A stretch of DNA of 64,000 nucleotides from Streptomyces sp. cg36 (GTDB taxonomy: Bacteria; Actinomycetota; Actinomycetes; Streptomycetales; Streptomycetaceae). Where the stretch lies: NCBI RefSeq assembly GCF_041080675.1, contig NZ_CP163520.1, positions 5,084,001-5,148,000 of the forward strand, in the 5' to 3' direction. Within the stretch, counting starts at the first letter, position 1; each line of letters starts with the position of its first letter. Both the position numbers and the translations under genes were made by a program. Positions 8,073 through 17,972 of the stretch are shown here, one piece after another. The notes beneath the pieces were generated by a model. The model was given only the letters and a program-made list of their open reading frames with translations, searched no databases and was not told the origin of the DNA.

Positions 8073-10051
8073 CGGTCCTCCTCCTTCGCGTCCGGCGCGC
8101 TCTCCCGGGGGGTCACCACGGCCAGGACCTGGTCCATGGCCACGGTCGAGCCGGGGGAGACGTCCAGCTCGGTGACGGTGCCGGCGTGCGGGGCGGAGAT
8201 GACGTGCTCCATCTTCATCGCCTCCACCACCAGCAGGCTCTGGCCCGCGTCCACCTCGTCGCCGACCGCCACCTTGACGACGGTGACGGTGCCGGGCATC
8301 GGGGCGGCCAGGGTGTCGGCGCCCCCGCGCGCGGTGCCGGTGAGGCTCGCCGCGACGGGGTCGTGGTCCAGCACGTGCCAGCTGTCGCCGTCCCGGCCCA
8401 GCCAGGTGCCCTCCGGGGAGGGGGCGGTGGTGAAGGTGTGGGTGACGCCGTCGAGCTCCACGGTGACGGCGCCGGGGGCGACCCGGCCGGTCGCGCCGCC
8501 CCGCACCGCGTGCGTGACGGGTTCGAGTCCGGGGACGCGGAACGGGAAGGCCAGGGGCGCCGGTTCGCCGCCCAGGCGCCAGCCGCTCGGCACGTCGAAC
8601 GGGTCCAGCCAGCCGCCCGTGGCCGCCGGGCGCAACGCCTCCTGGCGCACCAGCGCCGCCGCCGCGTACACCTCCTCGGGCACCCCGTCCGGCACCAGGC
8701 CGTCGGCCTCGCGCTCCACCAGGCCCGTGTCGAGGTCGCCCGCGACCACGTCAGGGTGGGCCAGCAGCCGCCGCAGGAACCCGGCGTTGGTGGGCACGCC
8801 CAGGGTGACCGTGCCGGCGAGCGCGGCGCGCAGCCGGCGCAGCGCGGTGGCGCGGTCCGGTCCGTACGCGATGACCTTGGAGAGCATCGGGTCGTAGAGG
8901 CTGCCGACCTCGGTGCCCTCGCTCAGGCCCGAGTCGGTGCGCACGCCGTCGCCCTGCGGCTCGCGCAGCGACAGGACGGTGCCGCCCGAGGGCAGGAAGC
9001 CGCGTGCGGGGTCCTCGGCGCAGATCCGGGCCTCCACGGCGTGGCCCGTGAGGGTGATGCCGTCCTGCCCGAACGGCAGCGGCTCGCCGGAGGCCACCCG
9101 CACCTGCCACTCCACCAGGTCCAGGCCGGTGATGAGCTCGGTGACCGGGTGCTCCACCTGGAGGCGGGTGTTCATCTCCATGAAGTAGTACGAGGACGGG
9201 TCGCTGCCCGGGACGATGAACTCCACCGTGCCCGCGCCCGCGTAGCCGCAGGAGCGGGCCGCCTGGACCGCCGCCTCGCCCATCGCGGCCCGGGTCTCCT
9301 CGTCCAGCAGGACCGAGGGGGCCTCCTCGATGATCTTCTGGTGGCGGCGCTGGAGGGAGCACTCGCGCTCGCCCAGGTGCACCACGTTGCCGTGGCCGTC
9401 GGCGAGGACCTGGATCTCGATGTGGCGCGGCCGGTCGATCCACCGCTCCACCAAGAGGGTGTCGTCACCGAAGGAGGCGCGGGCCTCGCGGCGGGCGGCG
9501 GCGATCTCGTCGGCGAGCGCCGTCTCCTCGCGCACCAGGCGCATGCCCTTGCCGCCGCCGCCCGCGCTGGGCTTCAGCAGCACCGGCATCCCGATCTCGC
9601 GGGCCGCGTCGGCCAGTTGGGCGTCGGTCAGGCCGCTGCCCGAGGAGCCGGGCACCACCGGGACGCCGGCCGCCCGCACGGTCTCCTTGGCCCGGATCTT
9701 GTCGCCCATCAGGGAGATCGCGTCCGCCGGGGGGCCGATGAAGACCAGGCCCGCCCCGGCGCACGCGCGCGCGAACGCCGCGTTCTCGGCGAGGAAGCCG
9801 TAGCCCGGGTGGACGGCCTGGGCGCCGCTCTTCGCGGCGGCCTCCAGCAGCCGCTCGATGGAGAGGTAGCTCTCGGACGCCGCCGCCGGGCCGATCCGCA
9901 CGGCCGTGTCGGCCTCGCGCACATGGCGGGCGTCCGCGTCGGCGTCGCTGAACACCGCCACCGAGCGGACCCCGAGGGCGCGCAGGGTGCGCATCACGCG
10001 GACCGCGATCTCGCCGCGGTTGGCGACGAGGACTGTGTCGAACATCGTCAT
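8069..10051 (-). CDS. accA1: Acyl-CoA carboxylase alpha subunit (biotin carboxylase + biotin carrier)
   Basis: 660 residues. Biotin-carboxylase N-terminal domain begins [16 protein letters not shown]; the ATP-grasp glycine-rich loop [10 protein letters not shown] is near residue 160, [14 protein letters not shown] near 290, and the C-terminal biotinyl domain carries the biotin lysine in EAMKMEHV about 45 residues from the end. It carboxylates its own biotin using ATP and bicarbonate, for transfer by the beta subunit encoded just upstream. ATG at 10051 is preceded by GAGG. It overlaps the HMG-CoA lyase gene by 4 bases. Operon context makes 3-methylcrotonyl-CoA the likeliest substrate; acetyl/propionyl-CoA remain possible. 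Confidence 0.93.
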   Translation of the reverse strand: MTMFDTVLVANRGEIAVRVMRTLRALGVRSVAVFSDADADARHVREADTAVRIGPAAASESYLSIERLLEAAAKSGAQAVHPGYGFLAENAAFARACAGAGLVFIGPPADAISLMGDKIRAKETVRAAGVPVVPGSSGSGLTDAQLADAAREIGMPVLLKPSAGGGGKGMRLVREETALADEIAAARREARASFGDDTLLVERWIDRPRHIEIQVLADGHGNVVHLGERECSLQRRHQKIIEEAPSVLLDEETRAAMGEAAVQAARSCGYAGAGTVEFIVPGSDPSSYYFMEMNTRLQVEHPVTELITGLDLVEWQVRVASGEPLPFGQDGITLTGHAVEARICAEDPARGFLPSGGTVLSLREPQGDGVRTDSGLSEGTEVGSLYDPMLSKVIAYGPDRATALRRLRAALAGTVTLGVPTNAGFLRRLLAHPDVVAGDLDTGLVEREADGLVPDGVPEEVYAAAALVRQEALRPAATGGWLDPFDVPSGWRLGGEPAPLAFPFRVPGLEPVTHAVRGGATGRVAPGAVTVELDGVTHTFTTAPSPEGTWLGRDGDSWHVLDHDPVAASLTGTARGGADTLAAPMPGTVTVVKVAVGDEVDAGQSLLVVEAMKMEHVISAPHAGTVTELDVSPGSTVAMDQVLAVVTPRESAPDAKEEDR

Positions 10052-10059
10052 GGTCCGCC

Positions 10060-11691
10060 TCACATCCGGAAGACGCCGAAGCCGGGCGCCGAGAGGTCCC
10101 GCTGGGGGAGGGGGGCGTTGGCACACGCGGTCAGGGCCAGCCCGAGGACCTGACGGGTCTCCAGCGGGTCGATCACCCCGTCGTCCCAGAGGCGGGCCGT
10201 CGCGTAGTAGGCGTTGCCCTGCTGCTCGTACTGGGCGCGGACGGGGTCCTTGAAGGACTCCTCCTCCTCGCCGGACCAGACCTCGCCGCGCGCCTCCAGC
10301 TGGTCGCGCTTGACGGTGGCGAGCACCGAGGCGGCCTGCTCGCCGCCCATCACCGAGATCTTGGCGTTGGGCCACATCCACAGGAAGCGCGGCGAGTAGG
10401 CCCGGCCGCACATCGAGTAGTTTCCCGCCCCGTACGACCCGCCGACCACGACCGTCAGCTTGGGGACGCGGGTGCAGGCGACGGCCGTGACCATCTTGGC
10501 GCCGTGCTTGGCGATGCCGCCCGCCTCGTAGTCCTTGCCGACCATGAAGCCCGAGATGTTCTGCAGGAACACCAGCGGGATGCCGCGCTGGTCGCACAGC
10601 TCGATGAAGTGGGCGCCCTTCTGGGCGGATTCGGCGAACAGGATGCCGTTGTTGGCGACGATCCCGACCGGGTGGCCGTGGATCCGGGCGAAGCCGGTGA
10701 TCAGCGTCTGCCCGAACTCGGCCTTGAACTCCTGGAAGCGGGAGCCGTCCACCACGCGCGCGATGACCTCGCGCACGTCGTAGGGCGTGCGCGAGTCGAC
10801 CGGGACCGCCCCGTACAGCCCGAGGGGGTCGACCGCGGGCTCCTCGGCGGGCTCCACGCTCCAGGGCAGCTGCCCGCGCGCGGGCAGCGTCGCCACGATG
10901 TTGCGCACGATCCGCAGCGCGTGCGCGTCGTCCTCGGCGAGGTGGTCGGTGACGCCGGAGACCCGCGAGTGCACCTCGCCGCCGCCGAGCTCCTCCGCGG
11001 TGACGACCTCGCCGGTGGCGGCCTTCACCAGCGGCGGGCCGCCCAGGAAGATCGTGCCCTGGTTGCGGACGATCACGGCCTCGTCGCTCATCGCCGGGAC
11101 GTAGGCCCCGCCCGCCGTGCAGGAGCCGAGGACGGCCGCGATCTGCGGGATCCCGGCGCCCGACATCCGGGCCTGGTTGTAGAAGATCCGGCCGAAGTGC
11201 TCGCGGTCGGGGAAGACCTCGTCCTGCATCGGCAGGAAGGCGCCGCCGGAGTCGACCAGGTAGAGGCAGGGCAGCCGGTTCTCCAGCGCCACCTCCTGGG
11301 CGCGCAGGTGCTTCTTGACGGTCATCGGGTAGTACGTGCCGCCCTTGACGGTGGCGTCGTTGGCCACGATCACGCACTCGCGCCCGCTGACCCGCCCGAT
11401 CCCGGCGATCACTCCGGCGGCCGGTGCCTGGTCCCCGTACATCCCGTCGGCCGCGAGCGGGGCCAGCTCCAGGAACGGCGAGCCGGGGTCGAGCAGGGCG
11501 TCCACCCGGTCGCGCGGGAGCAGCTTGCCGCGCGAGACATGGCGCTCGCGGGCCCGCTCGCCGCCGCCGAGCCGGGCCGCGGCCAGTCTGGCGCGCAGCT
11601 CGTCGCCGAGGGCGCGGTGGGCCTTCTCGTTGGCCCGCCACGCCTCGGAGGCGGGATCAGCCGCGCTCCCAAGGACCGGTGCCTGCTGCAT
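10060..11691 (-). CDS. accD1: Acyl-CoA carboxylase beta subunit (carboxyltransferase, methylcrotonyl-CoA type)
   Basis: 543 residues. Crotonase-like carboxyltransferase with the methylcrotonyl-CoA-type start ([23 protein letters not shown]), an oxyanion-hole region around [19 protein letters not shown], and the second half motif [20 protein letters not shown]. It transfers the carboxyl group from carboxybiotin to an acyl-CoA. It is the first gene of the minus-strand operon, 8 bases before accA1, and its upstream region contains two AccR-type operators. Length and motifs resemble MCCase beta more than PccB. Confidence 0.92.
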   Translation of the reverse strand: MQQAPVLGSAADPASEAWRANEKAHRALGDELRARLAAARLGGGERARERHVSRGKLLPRDRVDALLDPGSPFLELAPLAADGMYGDQAPAAGVIAGIGRVSGRECVIVANDATVKGGTYYPMTVKKHLRAQEVALENRLPCLYLVDSGGAFLPMQDEVFPDREHFGRIFYNQARMSGAGIPQIAAVLGSCTAGGAYVPAMSDEAVIVRNQGTIFLGGPPLVKAATGEVVTAEELGGGEVHSRVSGVTDHLAEDDAHALRIVRNIVATLPARGQLPWSVEPAEEPAVDPLGLYGAVPVDSRTPYDVREVIARVVDGSRFQEFKAEFGQTLITGFARIHGHPVGIVANNGILFAESAQKGAHFIELCDQRGIPLVFLQNISGFMVGKDYEAGGIAKHGAKMVTAVACTRVPKLTVVVGGSYGAGNYSMCGRAYSPRFLWMWPNAKISVMGGEQAASVLATVKRDQLEARGEVWSGEEEESFKDPVRAQYEQQGNAYYATARLWDDGVIDPLETRQVLGLALTACANAPLPQRDLSAPGFGVFRM

Positions 11692-11738
11692 CGTGTCGAG
11701 CCCCCTTGCCCGTACAGCCGAAGTCTTGCGGTCGTGAG

Positions 11739-11754
11739 GTTAATGACCGTTAAC
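11739..11754. promoter_or_regulatory. AccR-type operator 1, perfect GTTAA-N6-TTAAC
   Basis: GTTAATGACCGTTAAC is a perfect 5-6-5 palindrome in the 115-base gap between accD1 (minus) and the TetR gene (plus). As I recall, the S. avermitilis TetR repressor AccR, next to an accD1A1-hmgL-fadE4 operon, binds a 16-base GTTAA-N6-TTAAC motif. Sequence, spacing and gene context all match here. Confidence 0.85.
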
Positions 11755-11767
11755 TCTTTTCCTTCAG

Positions 11768-11783
11768 GTTAACGAGCGCTAAC
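11768..11783. promoter_or_regulatory. AccR-type operator 2, imperfect
   Basis: GTTAACGAGCGCTAAC matches operator 1 at 13 of 16 positions and keeps the palindrome except one arm base. The two sites are offset by 29 bases. This one sits over the likely promoter of the TetR gene, suggesting autoregulation. Confidence 0.78.
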
Positions 11784-11798
11784 CGCGTTGTCTAGAAT
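11769..11798 (+). promoter_or_regulatory. Putative promoter of the TetR gene, probably leaderless
   Basis: A TTAACG hexamer (11769-11774) and TAGAAT (11793-11798) are separated by 18 bases. A start site 7-9 bases after the -10 would fall on or next to the ATG at 11807, implying a leaderless transcript; no clear ribosome-binding site precedes that ATG. Operator 2 covers the -35 region. Confidence 0.5.
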
Positions 11799-11806
11799 GA
11801 ATTCCC

Positions 11807-12400
11807 ATGAGCACCCGGACCGATGCCCCCACCCGACGCGAGCAGATCCTGCGCGAGGCCGCGCGGCTCTTCGCCGAGCGCGGGTTCCACGGAGTGGGCG
11901 TGGACGAGATAGGCGCGGCGGTCGGCATCAGCGGCCCCGGCCTCTACCGCCACTTCGCCGGCAAGGACGCGATGCTGGCGGAGCTGCTGGTGGGGATCAG
12001 CGGGCGGCTGTACGACGGCGGGCGCAAGCGGGTCGCCGAGGCGGCGGGCGGCCCGGAGGCGCTGCTGCGCGCGCTCATCGACGGCCACATCGACTTCGCC
12101 CTCGACGACCGGGCGCTGATCACCCTGCACGACCGCGAGCTCGACCGGCTGCGCGACAGCGACCGCAAGCTCGTGCGCCAGCTCCAGCGGCAGTACGTGG
12201 AGCTGTGGGTCGCGGTCGTCCGCGAGCTCTACCCCGACGGCTCCGAGGCGGAGGCCCGCGCGGCCGTCCACGCGGTCTTCGGCCTGCTCAACTCCACCCC
12301 CCACCTGGGTTCGTACGGGGCGGGGCTGCCCGGTCGGGCGGCGACGGAGGAGCTGCTGCGGCGCCTCGCGCACGGCGCGTTCGCCGCGCTGGCGGGCTGA
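11807..12400 (+). CDS. accR: TetR-family repressor, AccR-like
   Basis: 197 residues. N-terminal helix-turn-helix at about residues 10-55 (REQILREAARLFAERGFHGVGVDEIG followed by GLYRHFAGKDAML) and a variable C-terminal ligand domain. It is divergent from the accD1-accA1-hmgL-acdH operon and shares with it a gap holding two palindromic operators. Role inferred: repressor of acyl-CoA catabolism that is released by short-chain acyl-CoAs, and probably autoregulated. The symbol is by analogy to the S. avermitilis system and should be treated as provisional. Confidence 0.85.
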   Translation: MSTRTDAPTRREQILREAARLFAERGFHGVGVDEIGAAVGISGPGLYRHFAGKDAMLAELLVGISGRLYDGGRKRVAEAAGGPEALLRALIDGHIDFALDDRALITLHDRELDRLRDSDRKLVRQLQRQYVELWVAVVRELYPDGSEAEARAAVHAVFGLLNSTPHLGSYGAGLPGRAATEELLRRLAHGAFAALAG

Positions 12401-12489
12401 GGCCCGCCGCACGGGCCGCCGGCGCCGGGGGCCCGTCCACTGCGCGGACGGCGGCCCTGTCCGCGCGGCCCCGGGGCAGAATGGGCCCC

Positions 12490-13269
12490 ATGCCGATACC
12501 CAGCCGTGCCGCCCTCGTCGACCACCTCGTCCGCACCCGTATCGCCGGTGACGTCGCGACGCCCCGCGACAACAACCTCTCGCACTACCGCAAGCTGGCC
12601 AACGGCGACCGCCACTACTGGCTGGGCCTGGAGCTGGGGGAGCGCTGGAGCGACGAGCAGGACGTCCTCGCGGTGATGGCCGAGCGCTGCGGGGTCGTCG
12701 ACGACCCGGGGCACCGCGCCGGGCAGGACACCATCGACCCCGAGCTGACCGTCGACGCCCTGGAGCGGATGGCCGCGCGGCTGCGCAAGGCCGTGGCGGG
12801 GCGGGAGCGGGTGCTGTTCGCCACCGGCCACCCGGGCGCGCTCATCGACGTGCACAGCCGGACGGCCGCGGCGCTGCGGGCCGCCGGGTGCGAGATCGTG
12901 CGGATCCCGGACGGCGTGCTGGCGGACGACGGCTGTGTGGTGCAGTTCGCGGACGTCGCGCTGTACGAGCGCGGCGCGTCCCTGTGGCACACGCACTCGC
13001 CCGCGCCGATGGCCGCGGTCCTGGACGCGCTGGAGCGGGCCGGGCGGGCGCTGCCGGACCTGGTCGTCGCGGACCACGGCTGGGCGGGGTGCGCGGCCCA
13101 GCGCGGTCTCGACGCGGTGGGGTACGCGGACTGCAACGACCCCGCGCTCTTCCTCGCGGAGGCGGAGGGCACGCTCCAGGTGGCCGTCCCGATGGACGAC
13201 CACGTGGTCGATCCCCGGTTCTACGAGCCGATGACGCAGTACCTGCTGGGCGCGGCCGAGCTGGTCTGA
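12490..13269 (+). CDS. Putative phosphatase / conserved actinobacterial hydrolase
   Basis: 259 residues from the ATG at 12490 (MPIPSRAALVDHL). An in-frame ATG three codons earlier is also possible, and neither has a convincing ribosome site. The middle part shows VLFATGHPGALIDVHSR and the C-terminal part LVVADHGWAGCAAQRG and CNDPALF. I recall similar proteins being annotated simply as phosphatase in Streptomyces, but I see no textbook phosphatase motif, so the reaction is unsure. It follows the TetR gene on the same strand by 89 bases and converges with the thioesterase gene, 1 base away at their 3' ends. Confidence 0.6.
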   Translation: MPIPSRAALVDHLVRTRIAGDVATPRDNNLSHYRKLANGDRHYWLGLELGERWSDEQDVLAVMAERCGVVDDPGHRAGQDTIDPELTVDALERMAARLRKAVAGRERVLFATGHPGALIDVHSRTAAALRAAGCEIVRIPDGVLADDGCVVQFADVALYERGASLWHTHSPAPMAAVLDALERAGRALPDLVVADHGWAGCAAQRGLDAVGYADCNDPALFLAEAEGTLQVAVPMDDHVVDPRFYEPMTQYLLGAAELV

Positions 13270-13270
13270 C

Positions 13271-14137
13271 TCAGTCGGCCCGCGGCACCCGCACCACGCC
13301 CTCCTGGATGACCGTCACCGCGAGGCGGCCGTCCTGGGTGTGGATGCGGGCCTGGCCGAGGCCGCGGCCCGCGGAGGCCGAGGGGGACTCCTGGTCGTAC
13401 AGGAGCCATTCGTCGGCCCGGAAGGGGCGGTGGAACCACATCGCGTGGTCCAGGGAGGCGCCGACCACGTCGCCGACCGCCCAGCCGCCCCGGCCGTGCG
13501 CCAGCAGCACCGAGTCCAGCAGCGTCATGTCGGAGACGTAGGTGGCGAGCACCACGTGCAGCAGCGGGTCGTCCGCGAGCTTGCCGTTGGTGCGGAACCA
13601 GACCTGGGAGCGGGGCTCGCGCGGGGTGCCCACGCTGGCCCACGGCGGCGCGTCGGCGTACCGCAGGTCGACCGCGGCCCGGGCCTCGATCAGCCGCCGG
13701 GCGATGTCCGCGGGCAGGTGGCGCGGCAGCATCTCGGCGGCCGTCGGCAGCGACTCCGGGTCGGGCGCGGACGGCATGTCCGCCTGGTGCTCCAGGCCCT
13801 CCTCGTACGTCTGGAAGGACGCCGAGAGGTGGAAGATCGGCTTGCCGTGCTGGATCGCCACCACCCTGCGGGTGGTGAAGGAGCGGCCGTCGCGGATGCG
13901 GTCGACCATGTAGACGATCGGCGCGCCCGGGTCGCCGGGGCGCAGGAAGTACGCGTGCAGGGAGTGCGGCGGCCGGTCCGGCGGGACGGTGCGGCCCGCG
14001 GCGACCAGCGCCTGGGCCGCCACCTGGCCGCCGAACACCCGGGGCACCAGCGCGGAACGCGAGCTGCCCCGGAAGCAGTCCCGCTCGATCCGCTCCAGGT
14101 CGAGCAGATCGAGCAGGGCGTCGAGGGCCTGGGTCAC
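13271..14137 (-). CDS. tesB: Acyl-CoA thioesterase II (TesB-like, double hotdog)
   Basis: 288 residues, the standard TesB length. Two hotdog repeats are visible: the first around RVFGGQVAAQALVAAGRTV and HSLHAYFLRPGDP, the second near SLDHAMWFHRPFRADEWLLY, whose Asp-His segment is typical. It hydrolyses acyl-CoA to free acid and CoA. GTG start overlapping the stop of the upstream acyl-CoA dehydrogenase gene by 4 bases (GTGA), so the two are co-translated. It may relieve acyl-CoA accumulation during fatty acid or amino acid breakdown. Confidence 0.92.
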   Translation of the reverse strand: MTQALDALLDLLDLERIERDCFRGSSRSALVPRVFGGQVAAQALVAAGRTVPPDRPPHSLHAYFLRPGDPGAPIVYMVDRIRDGRSFTTRRVVAIQHGKPIFHLSASFQTYEEGLEHQADMPSAPDPESLPTAAEMLPRHLPADIARRLIEARAAVDLRYADAPPWASVGTPREPRSQVWFRTNGKLADDPLLHVVLATYVSDMTLLDSVLLAHGRGGWAVGDVVGASLDHAMWFHRPFRADEWLLYDQESPSASAGRGLGQARIHTQDGRLAVTVIQEGVVRVPRAD

Positions 14138-15291
14138 AGACCCATGTCCTTGGCGATGATCGACTTCATGATCTCGCTGGTGCCGCCGTAGATCCGGTTG
14201 ACGCGGTTGTCCGCGTACAGCCGGGCGATCGGGTACTCGTTCATGAAGCCGTAGCCGCCGTGGAGCTGGAGGCAGCGGTCGATGACGCGGTGGGCGACCT
14301 CGGTGCAGAACAGCTTGGCGCTGGCGGCCTCGGCGGGGGTGAGCTCACCGGCGTCCAGGGCCTCCAGGGCGCGGTCGGCGACGGCCTCGGCGGCGTCCAC
14401 CTCGGCCTGGCAGGCGGCCAGTTCGAACTTGGTGTTCTGGAAGGAGGCGACCGGCTTGCCGAAGACGGTGCGGTCCTGCACGTACTGCTTGGCGAACCGG
14501 ACGGCGGCCTTGGCCTGCGCGTAGGCGCCGAAGGCGATGCCCCAGCGCTCGGAGGCGAGGTTGTGGCCGAGGTAGGAGAAGCCCTTGTTCTCCTCGCCCA
14601 GCAGGTCCTCGACCGGGACCTTCACGTCGACGAACGCCAGCTCGGCGGTGTCGGAGGTGCGCAGGCCGAGCTTGTCGAGCTTGCGGCCGACCGAGTAGCC
14701 CTCGGCCTTGGTGTCCACGGCGAACAGCGAGATGCCGTGGCGGCGGTCCTCGGCGGTGGGCGCGGCGGTGCGGGCGCACACGATCACGCGGTCGGCGTGG
14801 ACGCCGCCGGTGATGAAGGTCTTGGCGCCGTTGAGGACGTAGTGGGTGCCGTCCTCGGAGAGCCTGGCGGTGGTCTTCATGCCCGCGAGGTCGGAGCCGG
14901 TGCCCGGCTCGGTCATCGCCAGCGCCCACATCTCCTCGCCGGAGACGAACTTGGGCAGGAAGCGCTTCTTCTGCTCGTCCGAGGCGAGCATCTTGATGTA
15001 CGGCAGGCCGAGCAGCACGTGCACGCCGGAGCCGCCGAACTGGACGCCCGCGCGGGCCGTCTCCTCGTACATGACGGCTTCGAACTTGTACGAGTCGATG
15101 CCCGCGCCGCCGAACTCCTCGTCCACGCGGATGCCGAAGACGCCCAGCTCGGCGAGCTTGTAGTAGAAGTCGCGCGGCGCCTGGCCGGCGGCGAACCACT
15201 CGTCGTAGACGGGGACGACCTCGGCCTCGATGAAGGCCCGGATGGTCTCCCGGAACGCCTCGTGGTCCTCGTTGAATACGGTGCGGCGCAC
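14134..15291 (-). CDS. Acyl-CoA dehydrogenase
   Basis: 385 residues, GTG start with AGGAGAG about 6 bases upstream. Signatures: LAMTEPGTGSDLAGMKT near residues 118-134, a FITGGVHAD loop, and LQLHGGYGFMNEYPIARLYADNRV near the C-terminus with GGTSEIMKSIIAKDMGL at the very end. It is co-operonic with tesB. The sequence is clearly different from the 5964-7124 dehydrogenase, so the window encodes two dehydrogenases with presumably distinct chain-length or branch specificity. Substrate not assignable from sequence. Confidence 0.92.
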   Translation of the reverse strand: MRRTVFNEDHEAFRETIRAFIEAEVVPVYDEWFAAGQAPRDFYYKLAELGVFGIRVDEEFGGAGIDSYKFEAVMYEETARAGVQFGGSGVHVLLGLPYIKMLASDEQKKRFLPKFVSGEEMWALAMTEPGTGSDLAGMKTTARLSEDGTHYVLNGAKTFITGGVHADRVIVCARTAAPTAEDRRHGISLFAVDTKAEGYSVGRKLDKLGLRTSDTAELAFVDVKVPVEDLLGEENKGFSYLGHNLASERWGIAFGAYAQAKAAVRFAKQYVQDRTVFGKPVASFQNTKFELAACQAEVDAAEAVADRALEALDAGELTPAEAASAKLFCTEVAHRVIDRCLQLHGGYGFMNEYPIARLYADNRVNRIYGGTSEIMKSIIAKDMGL

Positions 15292-15326
15292 GGACGCTCT
15301 CCTTTGACGACGGCTGCGGCTTGGCT

Positions 15327-15334
15327 AAGCGCTT
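15327..15334. promoter_or_regulatory. Palindromic AAGCGCTT core upstream of the acyl-CoA dehydrogenase-tesB operon
   Basis: On the minus strand the region reads GAGCAAGCGCTTAGCC. It contains the palindrome AAGCGCTT with one good AGC flank, resembling a degraded AGCAAGCGCTTGCT operator of TetR-type regulators of acyl-CoA genes. It lies 36-43 bases before the GTG start. The regulator is not identified. Confidence 0.45.
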
Positions 15335-15367
15335 GCTCAGAGATTGAACAATGAAGTTACCCGGCGG

Positions 15368-16825
15368 TCACTCACGCTGTCCAGAGTGAGCCTCAGCACG
15401 TCCGCCCGCACTCCCGAGCGCCAGCCACAGCTCGGTGCGGACGTCCATGTCGTCCAGATCGGCGTCGAGCAGCGCGGCGCAGCGGGCGATGCGCTGGCGG
15501 ACGGTGTTGCGGTGCACGCCGAGCGCCACCGCCGTCCGGTCCCAGCTGCCGTGCAGCGACAGCCAGCAGCGCAGGGTGGCGGGCAGCGGCCCGGCCAGCG
15601 GCGCCAGCAGGGCGCGGGCGTGGGCCGCGGCCTCGGCCGGGTCCAGCAGCGCGGCGAACCCGCCGGGCCGGTGGCGCACCAGGGCCGAACGGGTGGCCTC
15701 GGCCCGGCGCAGGGCGCGGGCCGCCTGCGCGTCGGCGGCGGCCAGCTCGCCCGGCGGCACGGGGGCGCTGACGCCCAGCGTCCAGCCCGGCCGCGGACCG
15801 ACCGGCTGCCCGCCGGGCACGAGCACGCGCGCGTGGCCGCCGTCCGCGTCCACCAGCGGGCCGCCCAGGTCGGCCGGGTCGCCCTCGCCGCGCGCGTGCA
15901 CCACGGTCCAGGGCGCCCCGCCCAGCAGCGGCGCCACCTCGGCGGGATCCGCCCCGAGCAGCAGCCGCACCAGCGCGGCGGAGCGGGCGCCCTGTCCCGC
16001 GCCCGGCCGCTCGGCGGTGAGCAGCGACAGCAGGACGGACGCGGCCCCGGCGATGGTGTGGTCGCCCGGCTCGCGCCGCTCGGTGACCACGGCGAGCGCC
16101 AGGCCGCGCGCCCCGGCCAGCGCGTACGCGGCGAGCTGGGCGCCGCCCGAGGTGTCGCTGGCCGAGGCCGGGGGAGCGGCGCCGGTCCGGCCCGGCTCCG
16201 GACCGGGCGAGACCACCGCCGCCAGGTGCCGCAGGGCCTCTCGCTGCGGCGCGGACGGCTCGGGCCCGGCCGAGCCCGCCACCGCCCCCCGCCCGTCGAG
16301 CAGCCCCGCCCAGCCGCCCAGCCGGGCCGCCAGCTGCCCCAGCACGGCCGGGAGCGGGTCGGGGCGGGCGGCGGCCGAGGCGAGCGCCTGCTGGGCCCGG
16401 GAGACCCGGCGCAGCTCGTGGTGGCGGGCCTCGGTCAGCAGCTCCCACACGGCGCGGGCGACCGCCGTGAACGTGGTCGGCGGCGGCACCTCCACCAGCG
16501 GCAGCCCGTGCTCCTCGCAGGCGGCCACCAGCTCCGCGGGGACCGTGTCGTACACCGGCGCGATCCCGAAGCCCAGCGCCGCCGCCCCCGCCTCGGCGAC
16601 CCGGGCCGCGTACCGCCCGGGGTCGGTGAGCTGCACGCCCGCCGTCAGCAGCAGCTCGCCGCCGAGCAGATACGGGTACGGGTCGGCCATCTCCGAGGCG
16701 TGCACCCCGTGCACCTCGGCCGGCACCGGGCCCGCGATGTGCCGCAGGCCCAGGTCCGCGCGGGCCAGCAGCGCGGCGAGCGGGACGGCGGTGGTGGGCG
16801 GGGTGGCCGCGGGCTCGGCGGGCAT
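15368..16825 (-). CDS. PucR-family transcriptional regulator
   Basis: 485 residues from the ATG at 16825, which has GGAGGG 7 bases upstream; in-frame ATGs at 16840 and further out lack such a site. An N-terminal PucR ligand domain (LLGGELLLTAGVQL; GIAPVYDTVPAELV) is followed by a GGDEF-like middle region and a C-terminal PucR helix-turn-helix (CWLSLHGSWDRTAVALGVHR then NTVRQRIARC). PucR regulators control nitrogen-compound catabolism such as purines, GABA or polyamines. It is divergent from the ureohydrolase/TPP-enzyme pair, across a 155-base gap, and is the likely regulator of that pair. Confidence 0.88.
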   Translation of the reverse strand: MPAEPAATPPTTAVPLAALLARADLGLRHIAGPVPAEVHGVHASEMADPYPYLLGGELLLTAGVQLTDPGRYAARVAEAGAAALGFGIAPVYDTVPAELVAACEEHGLPLVEVPPPTTFTAVARAVWELLTEARHHELRRVSRAQQALASAAARPDPLPAVLGQLAARLGGWAGLLDGRGAVAGSAGPEPSAPQREALRHLAAVVSPGPEPGRTGAAPPASASDTSGGAQLAAYALAGARGLALAVVTERREPGDHTIAGAASVLLSLLTAERPGAGQGARSAALVRLLLGADPAEVAPLLGGAPWTVVHARGEGDPADLGGPLVDADGGHARVLVPGGQPVGPRPGWTLGVSAPVPPGELAAADAQAARALRRAEATRSALVRHRPGGFAALLDPAEAAAHARALLAPLAGPLPATLRCWLSLHGSWDRTAVALGVHRNTVRQRIARCAALLDADLDDMDVRTELWLALGSAGGRAEAHSGQRE

Positions 16826-16980
16826 GGGCGTTCCCTCCATCCGGGGGGCCTTGAGTGGAGGAAACGTACACTTCTGTGGGGGGACGCGGCCACCTAGGGT
16901 GGCCAGCGCGGGCCGCACCGGCCCGGAGGAACCGCGGGCCCCGGGCCCGTACGCAGGCCGATCACGAAGGGCACCCCGAC

Positions 16981-17949
16981 ATGAGCAGCAACGAAACGCC
17001 GCGCGGTCCGGTCGACTCGTCCCGCATCCCCCGCTACGCGGGCCCGGCGACCTTCGCCCGGCTGCCGCGCCTGGACGAGGTCGCCGCCGCCGACGTCGCC
17101 GTCGTCGGCGTCCCCTTCGACAGCGGCGTCTCCTACCGGCCCGGCGCCCGCTTCGGCGGCAACGCCATCCGCGAGGCGTCCCGGCTGCTGCGCCCGTACA
17201 ACCCGGCGCAGGACGCCTCGCCCTTCGCGCTCGCCCAGGTCGCGGACGGCGGCGACATCGCGGTGAACCCGTTCAACATCAACGAGGCCGTGGACACCAT
17301 CGAGGCCGCCGCCGACGACCTGCTCGGCACCGGCGCCCGGCTGATGACGCTCGGCGGCGACCACACCATCGCGCTGCCGCTGCTGCGCTCGGTCGCCAAG
17401 AAGCACGGCCCGGTCGCGCTGCTCCACTTCGACGCGCACCTGGACACCTGGGACACCTACTTCGGTGCCGAGTACACCCACGGCACCCCGTTCCGCCGCG
17501 CCGTCGAGGAGGGCATCCTCGACACCGAGGCGCTCTCCCACGTCGGCACCCGCGGCCCGCTCTACGGCAAGCAGGACCTCACCGACGACGAGAAGCTCGG
17601 CTTCGGCATCGTCACCTCGGCCGACGTCTACCGCCGCGGCGCCGACGAGGTCGCCGACCAGCTGCGCCAGCGCATCGGCGACCGCCCGCTCTACATCTCC
17701 ATCGACATCGACTGCCTCGACCCGGCCCACGCGCCCGGCACCGGCACGCCGGAGGCGGGCGGCATGACCTCCCGCGAGCTCCTGGAGATCCTGCGCGGCC
17801 TCGCCTCCTGCAACCTGGTCTCGGCCGACGTCGTCGAGGTCGCCCCGGCGTACGATCACGCGGAGATCACCTCGGTCGCGGCCTCGCACACCGCGTACGA
17901 GCTGACCACGATCATGAGCCGCCAGATCGCGGCGGCGAAGGCGAAGTAG
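16981..17949 (+). CDS. speB: Agmatinase-family ureohydrolase (agmatinase or guanidinobutyrase)
   Basis: 322 residues. All binuclear manganese motifs are present: GGDHT near residue 126, DAHLD near 150, and [14 protein letters not shown] near 240 followed by the family's TGTPEAGG. It hydrolyses a guanidino compound to an amine plus urea. Family members include agmatinase and 4-guanidinobutyrase, which sequence reading alone cannot separate. ATG start with GAAGGG upstream. The stop is 23 bases before a TPP-dependent decarboxylase-like gene, which makes guanidinobutyrate a serious alternative substrate. The speB symbol follows the usual annotation. Confidence 0.88.
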   Translation: MSSNETPRGPVDSSRIPRYAGPATFARLPRLDEVAAADVAVVGVPFDSGVSYRPGARFGGNAIREASRLLRPYNPAQDASPFALAQVADGGDIAVNPFNINEAVDTIEAAADDLLGTGARLMTLGGDHTIALPLLRSVAKKHGPVALLHFDAHLDTWDTYFGAEYTHGTPFRRAVEEGILDTEALSHVGTRGPLYGKQDLTDDEKLGFGIVTSADVYRRGADEVADQLRQRIGDRPLYISIDIDCLDPAHAPGTGTPEAGGMTSRELLEILRGLASCNLVSADVVEVAPAYDHAEITSVAASHTAYELTTIMSRQIAAAKAK

Positions 17950-17972
17950 CACGCACGAAGGGCGCGTACAGC

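Noticed and set aside
8515..8535. T-loop-like GGTTCGAGTCC suggestive of a tRNA
   Set aside because: It lies within the biotin carboxylase/carrier reading frame and the flanks do not form a T-stem or an acceptor stem.
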